A stretch of DNA of 23,761 nucleotides. Source: an uncultured Oscillibacter sp. Its GTDB lineage: Bacteria; Bacillota; Clostridia; Oscillospirales; Oscillospiraceae. The stretch spans positions 1 through 23,761 of the forward strand of contig NZ_UQXD01000038.1 in NCBI RefSeq assembly GCF_900544955.1. The letters run 5' to 3'. Of this stretch, positions 1 through 5,571 are shown piece by piece (the stretch's first letter is position 1; each line of letters starts with the position of its first letter). A program made the position numbers and the translations under genes. The notes under the pieces were generated by a model, which was not told the DNA's origin, did no database searches, and saw only the letters and a program-made list of their open reading frames with translations.

Positions 1-126
1 GGGAACGGCGGCAGGGGCGCCGCCGCGGGTCAGCTCTATGGAAAAATCCTGCCGGGACAGCTTCATCGTCTGGAGGGAGCTGCGCTCAAAGCAGGCAATC
101 AGATCATAAATTTCTTGGTTGGTCAT
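1..126 (-). CDS. accB: Biotin carboxyl carrier protein of acetyl-CoA carboxylase, N-terminal part (cut by window edge)
   Basis: Only the first 42 codons are inside the window; the gene continues past the left edge. The protein begins MTNQEIYDLIACFERSSL, then MKLSRQDFSIEL, and enters an Ala/Pro-rich stretch. This is the usual N-terminus of AccB, with the linker leading to the biotinyl domain (not visible here). AccB carries the biotin that shuttles carboxyl groups in malonyl-CoA synthesis in the cytoplasm. The start ATG (124-126 on the complement) has a purine-rich ribosome site (GGAGAAAGGAAG) just upstream. It lies 60 bp downstream of acpP on the same strand, which fits a clostridial fab/acc operon running off the window. 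The identification rests on a short N-terminus and on context. Confidence 0.8.
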   Translation of the reverse strand, partial: MTNQEIYDLIACFERSSLQTMKLSRQDFSIELTRGGAPAAVP

Positions 127-156
127 GGTGCTTCCTTTCTCCACGGAACGTGGTTT

Positions 157-186
157 CCGGAGGGGGAGGTCCCCCTCCGGAGGGGG
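157..186 (-). promoter_or_regulatory. Overlapping alternative hairpins between acpP and accB
   Basis: Two perfect inverted repeats overlap here. Positions 157-180 have 11-bp arms (CCGGAGGGGGA) with a 2-base centre. Positions 171-186 form a 16-bp palindrome (CCCCCTCCGGAGGGGG). They share bases, so an RNA could fold into one or the other but not both. No T-run follows on the minus strand, so neither looks like a simple terminator. They may tune the ratio of acpP to accB message or protect the acpP 3' end; that role is inference. Confidence 0.5.
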
Positions 187-417
187 TCAGGCCTTGTGAG
201 CAGCCAGGTAGTCCATGATGTCGCCCACGGTCTTGAGGTTGGCCACGTCGGCGTCGTCGATGGTGATGCCGGCGGCCTCTTCCAGAGCCATCACCAGCTC
301 CACGGAGGCCAGGGAGTCGGCGCCCAGGTCGTCCGCCAGGCTGGCGGTCAGGGTCACCTGCTCGGCGTCGCAGCCGATGGTCTCCACGATGATGTCGCGC
401 ACTTTCTCGAATTCCAT
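187..417 (-). CDS. acpP: Acyl carrier protein
   Basis: A 76-residue acidic protein of typical ACP length. It contains the DSL motif (GADSLASVEL), with Ser35 as the expected 4'-phosphopantetheine attachment site. ACP carries growing acyl chains in type II fatty-acid synthesis in the cytoplasm. The ATG is preceded by AAGGAG about 8 bases upstream. It is the first gene of a minus-strand operon with accB behind it. It lies 71 bp downstream of a consensus promoter and immediately after a long AT palindrome that probably serves as an operator. The call is firm; only the identity of the regulator is unknown. Confidence 0.96.
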   Translation of the reverse strand: MEFEKVRDIIVETIGCDAEQVTLTASLADDLGADSLASVELVMALEEAAGITIDDADVANLKTVGDIMDYLAAHKA

Positions 418-444
418 ATTGGTACTCCTTGATGTCGAAATATC

Positions 445-480
445 AATTATTTTAATTAAAAATTTTTAACTAAAATAATT
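445..480 (-). promoter_or_regulatory. 36-bp AT palindrome at the acpP transcription start (probable operator)
   Basis: The left arm AATTATTTTAATTAAAAA and the reverse complement of the right arm agree at 17 of 18 positions. The palindrome begins right where transcription from the promoter at 488-516 should start (about 481) and ends before the acpP ribosome site. A repressor bound there would block initiation or escape. In Firmicutes, fatty-acid operons are commonly controlled by FapR or by MarR-family FabT/FabR proteins that bind AT-rich palindromes near the start site. I do not recognise this as the canonical site of any one of them, so the regulator is left open. It could also form an RNA hairpin at the 5' end of the message. 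Confidence 0.65.
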
Positions 481-487
481 TAGGCTT

Positions 488-516
488 ATTCTAAGCACGC
501 GGCGGCGGTTTGTCAA
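488..516 (-). promoter_or_regulatory. Sigma-A promoter of the acpP-accB operon
   Basis: On the minus strand, TTGACA (511-516) and TAGAAT (488-493) are separated by exactly 17 bases. The predicted start at about 481 leaves a 5' leader of about 64 nt that consists largely of the AT palindrome. Confidence 0.85.
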
Positions 517-578
517 GAGAAAAAATGGAAGAAGTCCGCCGGGACGCAAAAATTCTGCAAAAGCCACGGGAAAAGGTA

Positions 579-607
579 TTCCCTTTTCAGGGGAGATTGG
601 GTATAAT
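579..607 (+). promoter_or_regulatory. Probable trkA promoter
   Basis: There is a perfect -10 TATAAT at 602-607, with a weak -35 (TTCCCT, 579-584) 17 bases upstream. A small inverted repeat (GAAAAGG/CCTTTTC, about 569-587) overlaps the -35 and could be an activator or repressor site. The leader to trkA would be about 80 nt. Confidence 0.5.
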
Positions 608-695
608 CCTTTATATTTGCAGGACAGATTTGGCTGCCCCGGTTTTCCAGCGGGGGACATAGACAGAATATAGAAGGGAAATTGAGGAAGGACAT

Positions 696-2060
696 ATGAG
701 GATTATCATCGTGGGCGCGGGCAAGGTGGGACTGGCGCTGATCCAGCAGCTCTCCGCGGAGAACGAGGTCACGGTCATTGACCAGAACGCCCAGCTGATC
801 GACAACATCATCAACATCTACGACGTGATGGGGGTGTGCGGCAACGGCGCCAGCTACAAGGTGCAGAAGGAGGCGGACGGCGACAAGGCGGAGCTGCTGA
901 TCGCCACCGCCTCCAGCGACGAGATCAACATCCTGGCGTGCCTGGTTGCCAAGAAGCTGGGGGTGGCCCACACCATCGCCCGCATCCGCAACCCGGAGTA
1001 CGAGACCCAGCTGCGCTTCATGCGGGAAGAGCTGGGCCTCTCCATGGCCATCAACCCGGAGAAGGCCGCCGCCCGGGAGATCGCCCGGGTGCTGCGCTTC
1101 CCGGCGGCCATGAAGCTGGAGTCCTTCTCCAAGGGGCGGCTGGAGCTGGTGGAGTACCGTTTGTCGGAGCACTCCTCCCTGGACGGGATGCAGCTCTCGG
1201 ACCTGTACCGCAACATCCGGGTCCGGGTGCTGATCTGCGCCGTGGCCCGGAAGGGGGAGACCATCATCCCCTCCGGCGACTTCGTCCTCCGCTCCGGCGA
1301 CAAAATCTACCTCACCGCCTCGCCGGAGCAGCTCTCCCAGTTCTTCCGCCACCTGGGGGTGTTCCGCAGCCGGGCCTCCTCCGTGATGATTGTGGGCGCC
1401 AGCAAAATCTGCTACTACCTGGCCTCGGAGCTGCTGGAGATGGGCATGTCCGTGAAGATCATCGACCAGAACGAGCAGCGCTGCGTCCAGATGGGGGAGA
1501 TGCTGCCCCGGGCCCTGGTCATCGTGGGGGACGGCACCGACAGCGAGCTGCTCCACGAGGAGGGCATTGAGCAGACCGACGCCTTCGTGGCCATCACCGG
1601 CATCGACGAGGCCAACATCCTCATGTCCATGAGCGCCGCCAGGCAGTCGGGGGACTGCTGCAAGGTGGTGGCCAAAATCAACCGCAAGCCCCTGGTGGAC
1701 CTGGTGTCCGCTGCGGGCATGATCGACAGCATCGTGTCCGCCGCCTCCGTCACCACGGAGCTGATCGTCCAGTACGTCCGGGCCATGCAGAGCGCCTCCG
1801 GCGCCAAGATTAAGACGCTGCACCGCCTGGTGGACGGCGCGGTGGAGGCCCTGGAGTTCGGCGTGACGGGGGATGTGCCGTTCATCGGCGTGCCTTTGAA
1901 GGATTTGAAGCTGAAAAGCGGCATTTTGCTGGCGGGCATCGTCCGCCAGAACGGCCGCATCATCATTCCCTCCGGCAACGATGTCCTGCACCGCAACGAC
2001 GATGTGATCGTGGTGACCACGGACACCACGCTGCAGGACATCTGCGATATTTTAGAGTGA
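696..2060 (+). CDS. trkA: Trk potassium uptake system, NAD-binding regulatory subunit TrkA
   Basis: A 454-residue cytoplasmic protein with the duplicated architecture of full-length TrkA: RCK_N, TrkA_C, RCK_N, TrkA_C. The first Rossmann fold opens with MRIIIVGAGKVG. The second begins near residue 230 with VMIVGASKICYYLASEL and has the acidic strand end KIIDQNEQRC. TrkA forms a gating ring that binds nucleotides and controls TrkH. The ribosome site GAGGAAGG is 5 bases before the ATG. The gene is followed after 16 bp by trkH, so the two form one operon. Its length matches the two-domain TrkA type rather than the single-domain KtrA type. Confidence 0.95.
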   Translation: MRIIIVGAGKVGLALIQQLSAENEVTVIDQNAQLIDNIINIYDVMGVCGNGASYKVQKEADGDKAELLIATASSDEINILACLVAKKLGVAHTIARIRNPEYETQLRFMREELGLSMAINPEKAAAREIARVLRFPAAMKLESFSKGRLELVEYRLSEHSSLDGMQLSDLYRNIRVRVLICAVARKGETIIPSGDFVLRSGDKIYLTASPEQLSQFFRHLGVFRSRASSVMIVGASKICYYLASELLEMGMSVKIIDQNEQRCVQMGEMLPRALVIVGDGTDSELLHEEGIEQTDAFVAITGIDEANILMSMSAARQSGDCCKVVAKINRKPLVDLVSAAGMIDSIVSAASVTTELIVQYVRAMQSASGAKIKTLHRLVDGAVEALEFGVTGDVPFIGVPLKDLKLKSGILLAGIVRQNGRIIIPSGNDVLHRNDDVIVVTTDTTLQDICDILE

Positions 2061-2076
2061 AGGCGGAGGCATTGCG

Positions 2077-3540
2077 TTGAACTATCAAATGATCGGCTAC
2101 GTCATCGGCCGCATCCTGCTGACGGAGGCGGCGCTGCTGGCGCTGCCCATGGCGGTGGCGGCGGCCCACGGGGAGGCGATGTCCCCCTTCTTCATGCCCA
2201 TGGTCCTTCTGGTGCTGGTGGGCCTGGCCCTGGGCGGACGGCGGCCCAAGCGCACCGCCCTGTACGCCCGGGACGGCCTGGCGGTGGTGGCGCTGGCGTG
2301 GATGGCCGTGTCGGCCTTCGGCGCCCTCCCCTTCGTCCTCTCCGGGGACATCCCCTCCTATGTGGACGCCCTGTTTGAGACCGTCTCCGGCTTCACCACC
2401 ACCGGCGCCAGCATCCTCACGGAGATCGAATCCCTGAGCCGCGGTGGCCTGTTCTGGCGCAGCTTCACCCACTGGGTGGGGGGCATGGGCGTGCTGGTGT
2501 TCGTCATGGCCATCCTGCCCATGACCGACGGCCACGGGATGCACCTGCTGCGGGCGGAGGTGCCCGGCCCCTCCGTGGGCAAGCTGGTCAGCCGCATGAG
2601 CGACACCGCCAAGATTCTCTACGGCATCTATCTGGCCATGACCCTGGTGGAGATTGTGCTGCTCCTCCTGGGGGGCATGTCCCTCTTCGACGCCAGCATC
2701 CACGCCTTCGGCACCGCCGGCACCGGCGGCTTCAGCTGCCGCAACCTCAGCGTGGGCGCCTACCAAAGCCCCTATTTCGACATCGTGATCGGCGTTTTTA
2801 TGCTGCTGTTCGGCGTGAACTTCAACCTGTACTACTTCCTGCTGATCCGCCGGTTCCGGGACGTGCTGCACTCCGAGGAGCTGCGGGGCTATCTGCTGAT
2901 CGTGGGCGCGGCGGTGATCGCCATCGCCGTGGACATCGCCCACCTGTACGGCTCCGCCGCCGTCAGCCTGCGCCACGCCTTCTTCCAGGTCTCCTCCGTC
3001 ATCACCACCACCGGCTATTCCACAGTGGATTTCAACACCTGGCCCTCCTTCTCCAAGGCAATTTTGGTGGTGCTGATGTTTGTGGGAGCCTGCGCCGGGT
3101 CCACCGGCGGCGGCATCAAGGTGGCCCGGATCGTGATTCTGGCCAAGGCGTCCTACGGCGACATGCGGCGGATGCTGCACCCCAACGCGGTGTCCACCGT
3201 CCGCTTCGAGGGCAAGCCCCTGACGGACCGGCACCTGCGCAGCGTCCACCTCTATCTCACCGTGTACGTCCTGGTGTTCACCGTCTCCTTCCTGCTGCTG
3301 TCGCTGGAGCAGTTCGACCTCATCACCACCTTCACCGCCCTGACCGCCTGCATCAACAACATCGGCCCCGGGCTGGAGCTGGTGGGCCCCATGGGCAACT
3401 TCTCCATGTTCTCCCCCTGGAGCAAGCTGCTGCTGTCCTTCAACATGCTGGTGGGGCGGCTGGAGATCTTCCCCATGCTGCTGCTGTTCGCCCCCTCCAT
3501 CTGGAAGCGGCGCCTGCTGAGCCGCCGGCCCGCGGCCTGA
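2077..3540 (+). CDS. trkH: Trk potassium uptake system membrane subunit TrkH
   Basis: A 487-residue polytopic membrane protein that forms the potassium pore. All four selectivity-filter regions of the SKT superfamily are visible: GFTTTGAS, GTAGTGGFS, ITTTGYST and NNIGPGLE. The conserved CAGSTGGGIKVAR intramembrane loop of the third repeat is also present. The start is TTG at 2077, placed 7 bases after a good GGCGGAGG ribosome site; no better ATG is available upstream. It follows trkA by 16 bp and should be cotranscribed and act with it. A short hairpin follows the stop. Confidence 0.95.
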   Translation: MNYQMIGYVIGRILLTEAALLALPMAVAAAHGEAMSPFFMPMVLLVLVGLALGGRRPKRTALYARDGLAVVALAWMAVSAFGALPFVLSGDIPSYVDALFETVSGFTTTGASILTEIESLSRGGLFWRSFTHWVGGMGVLVFVMAILPMTDGHGMHLLRAEVPGPSVGKLVSRMSDTAKILYGIYLAMTLVEIVLLLLGGMSLFDASIHAFGTAGTGGFSCRNLSVGAYQSPYFDIVIGVFMLLFGVNFNLYYFLLIRRFRDVLHSEELRGYLLIVGAAVIAIAVDIAHLYGSAAVSLRHAFFQVSSVITTTGYSTVDFNTWPSFSKAILVVLMFVGACAGSTGGGIKVARIVILAKASYGDMRRMLHPNAVSTVRFEGKPLTDRHLRSVHLYLTVYVLVFTVSFLLLSLEQFDLITTFTALTACINNIGPGLELVGPMGNFSMFSPWSKLLLSFNMLVGRLEIFPMLLLFAPSIWKRRLLSRRPAA

Positions 3541-3546
3541 AATCCC

Positions 3547-3566
3547 GCCGGAGGACGCCCTCCGGC
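3547..3566 (+). terminator. Short hairpin between trkH and fucA-like gene
   Basis: GCCGGAGG and CCTCCGGC form an 8-bp stem with a 4-base loop. The following bases contain only a short T-run, so termination may be partial and the downstream gene may share the trk transcript. No separate promoter for the next gene was recognised. Confidence 0.35.
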
Positions 3567-3590
3567 CATGTTTGAAAGGGAGGTTTGCCC

Positions 3591-4238
3591 ATGAAGCTGC
3601 AAACGGCAAGGGAGGAGCTGGCGGCGTGGGGGCGGCGGATGAGCGCCGCCGGACTGAGCACCGGCACCAGCGGAAACCTCAGTATCTACGACCCGGCGGC
3701 GGGCCTCATGGCCATCACGCCCTCGGGCATGGACTATGGCTCCATCACCCCGGCGGACATCGTGGTGACAGACCTGGAGGCCCATGTGGTGGAGGGGGAG
3801 CGGAAGCCCTCCAGCGAGTGGGCCCTCCACACCCGGTTCTACCGCCGCCACGGCGCCGCCCGGGCGGTGGTCCACACCCACTCCACCTACTGCACCACCC
3901 TGGCGGTGCTGGGCCAGCCCCTCCGGGCGGTGCACTATGCCATCGCCGCCGCCGGCGCGGCGGAGGTGCCCTGCGCCCCCTACCGCCTCTTCGGCACGGA
4001 GGAGCTGGCGCGGCAGGCGGTGGAAACCTGCGGCGACGGCCGGGCGGTGCTGCTGGGCAACCACGGCCTGGTGGCCTGGGGGGAGAGCTTGCCCGCCGCC
4101 TACGCCCTGGCCCGGGACCTGGAATTTGTGGCGGAGCTCCAGTGGCGGGCCATGGCCGTGGGCACGCCCCGGGTGCTGACGGCGGAGGAGATGGACGCCG
4201 CCATGGGCCGCTTCCAGACCTACGGGCAGAACAAATAG
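3591..4238 (+). CDS. fucA: Class II aldolase/adducin family protein, L-fuculose-phosphate aldolase-like
   Basis: A 215-residue protein of the size of FucA. It shows the N-terminal GTSGNLS phosphate-binding motif and ITPSGM. The likely catalytic acid is Glu76 (KPSSEW). The zinc ligands are His95 and His97 (VVHTHS) and His158 (GNHGLV). Enzymes of this family cleave ketose-1-phosphates to dihydroxyacetone phosphate and an aldehyde, using zinc. Substrate identity (L-fuculose-1-P, L-rhamnulose-1-P, 5-deoxy-pentulose phosphates) cannot be read from the sequence, and no fucose genes are nearby. The ATG at 3591 is chosen over an in-frame TTG at 3585 because AAAGGGAGG ends 7 bases before the ATG and would be too close to the TTG. 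A strong terminator follows. Confidence 0.85.
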   Translation: MKLQTAREELAAWGRRMSAAGLSTGTSGNLSIYDPAAGLMAITPSGMDYGSITPADIVVTDLEAHVVEGERKPSSEWALHTRFYRRHGAARAVVHTHSTYCTTLAVLGQPLRAVHYAIAAAGAAEVPCAPYRLFGTEELARQAVETCGDGRAVLLGNHGLVAWGESLPAAYALARDLEFVAELQWRAMAVGTPRVLTAEEMDAAMGRFQTYGQNK

Positions 4239-4241
4239 AAG

Positions 4242-4278
4242 AAGAGGGAGCGTGCCCCGCAGGGGCACGCTCCCTCTT
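4242..4278. terminator. Bidirectional terminator between fucA-like gene and pfkA
   Basis: A perfect 17-bp stem (4242-4258 with 4262-4278) with a 3-base loop sits between converging genes. The outer AAGA/TCTT pairs give a short U-run on each strand. Confidence 0.8.
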
Positions 4279-4292
4279 TGATGTACGGCTGC

Positions 4293-5309
4293 TTACAGCG
4301 CGGTCTCGCCCCGGCCGGAGCTGGTCAGGGCCTCCAGAATCTGGTAGCGGTCCATCTGGAAGGGCTTGGTCATCTGGAGGGCCTCCTCCATGTCCAGATC
4401 CACGATGCGGCCGTCCTGGGTGGCGATGATGCGGTTGCCCCGCCCGGCGGCCAGGGCCATCACCGCGTCGTAGCCCATGCGGCTGGCGGTCTCCCGGTCC
4501 CGGGCGGTGGGGGAGCCGCCCCGCTGGATGTGGCCCAGCACGGTGACCCGGGGATCAATGCCGATCTCGTCGTGGATGCGGCGGCCGATGTCCACGGCGC
4601 TGCCGGCGCCCTCCGCCACCACCACCATGTAGTGGGTGATGCCCGCCAGCCGGGCCCGGCGGATTTTCTCCACGATGTCCTGTTCAAAGTCCACCTCCCG
4701 CTCCGGGATCAGCACGGCGGTGGCGCCCACGGAGATGCCCACGTACAGCGCCAGATACCCGGCATGGCGGCCCATGACCTCCACCACGGAACAGCGCTCG
4801 TGGGACTGCATGGTGTCCCGCAGCTTGTCGATGCACTCCACGGCGGTGTTGCAGGCGGTGTCGAAGCCGATGGTGTAGTGGGAGCAGCCGATGTCGTTGT
4901 CGATGGTGGCGGGGATGCCCACCACCTGGAGGGGGTGGGCCATCTCCGCCGCCTGGCGGCTGATGGCCAGGGCCCCCCGGAAGGTGCCGTCGCCGCCGAT
5001 GGCCACGATGCCGTCCAGCCCCAGCAGCTTGCAGGTGGCCAGGGCCTTCTCCCGGCCCGGGGCGCTCAAAAACTCCTCGCTGCGGGCGGTGTAGAGAATG
5101 GTGCCGCCCTTGTCGATGATATGGCTGACGCTGCCGGCGTCCATCTGCACGAAGTCGCTGTTGATGAGGCCGCCCCAGCCCCGGCGGATGCCGATGCATT
5201 CAATGTCGTTTGCGATGGCGGTCCGGACCACCGCCCGGACGGCGGCGTTCATGCCGGGGGCGTCGCCGCCGCTGGTCAGGACGCCGATCCGCTTCACATG
5301 TTTGTCCAT
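4293..5309 (-). CDS. pfkA: ATP-dependent 6-phosphofructokinase
   Basis: A 338-residue protein of the bacterial PfkA class, the glycolytic enzyme that makes fructose 1,6-bisphosphate. Visible motifs are GVLTSGGDAPGMNA (ATP site), AIGGDGTFRGA, the catalytic loop TIDND (Asp137), MGRHAGY and GGSPTARDR. Gly108 in GGDGT is the residue type that marks ATP-users; PPi-users carry Asp there. At the second specificity position before TIDND there is Ala134, where ATP enzymes usually have Gly and PPi enzymes Lys. The start at 5309 is chosen because AAGGAGGAA lies 6 bases upstream of it. A longer in-frame reading to 5363 would run through the untranslated leader. The gene is monocistronic, between its own promoter and a bidirectional terminator. 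Confidence 0.95.
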   Translation of the reverse strand: MDKHVKRIGVLTSGGDAPGMNAAVRAVVRTAIANDIECIGIRRGWGGLINSDFVQMDAGSVSHIIDKGGTILYTARSEEFLSAPGREKALATCKLLGLDGIVAIGGDGTFRGALAISRQAAEMAHPLQVVGIPATIDNDIGCSHYTIGFDTACNTAVECIDKLRDTMQSHERCSVVEVMGRHAGYLALYVGISVGATAVLIPEREVDFEQDIVEKIRRARLAGITHYMVVVAEGAGSAVDIGRRIHDEIGIDPRVTVLGHIQRGGSPTARDRETASRMGYDAVMALAAGRGNRIIATQDGRIVDLDMEEALQMTKPFQMDRYQILEALTSSGRGETAL

Positions 5310-5389
5310 ACTGGTTCCTCCTTGTCGGTTTGGGTGGATGTTGACACGGCCCGCCCCAGCCATGGCGGGGTGAAAGACCTTTTTCCTCG

Positions 5390-5418
5390 ACTATACAATT
5401 CCAGAGAGTTCCTGTCAA
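5390..5418 (-). promoter_or_regulatory. Sigma-A promoter of pfkA
   Basis: On the minus strand, TTGACA (5413-5418) and TATAGT (5390-5395) are separated by 17 bases. Transcription should start near 5383, giving a leader of about 74 nt that contains a GC-rich inverted repeat around 5350-5370. Confidence 0.85.
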
Positions 5419-5509
5419 GATTCTTCTGGAGAAATTGATTATATTCTGCGGAAAACGATTAACTTTTGCGGAAATATGTAGATGGGAACGGAGACGGGCC
5501 GCCGGGCGC

Positions 5510-5538
5510 TTGCGCCCGTCCCCGGGAGATGATATGAT
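5510..5538 (+). promoter_or_regulatory. Extended -10 promoter of the GTPase-endonuclease gene
   Basis: TATGAT (5533-5538) is preceded by TGA, giving an extended -10 element. A TTGCGC -35 candidate (5510-5515) sits 17 bases upstream. The -35 lies in a hairpin-forming repeat (CGGGCGC TT GCGCCCG). Confidence 0.6.
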
Positions 5539-5571
5539 GAAGACATTCTGGACAGAAGTTGGAGGGCTGGC

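Noticed and set aside
513..1991. Long minus-strand open frame opposite trkA
   Set aside because: It is antisense to a clear gene. The translation is His/Gly/Gln-rich low-complexity, as expected from the complement of GC-rich codons, with no family motif.
3585..3590. TTG start for the fucA-like gene
   Set aside because: It lies 2 bases from the ribosome site. The ATG at 3591 has proper spacing.
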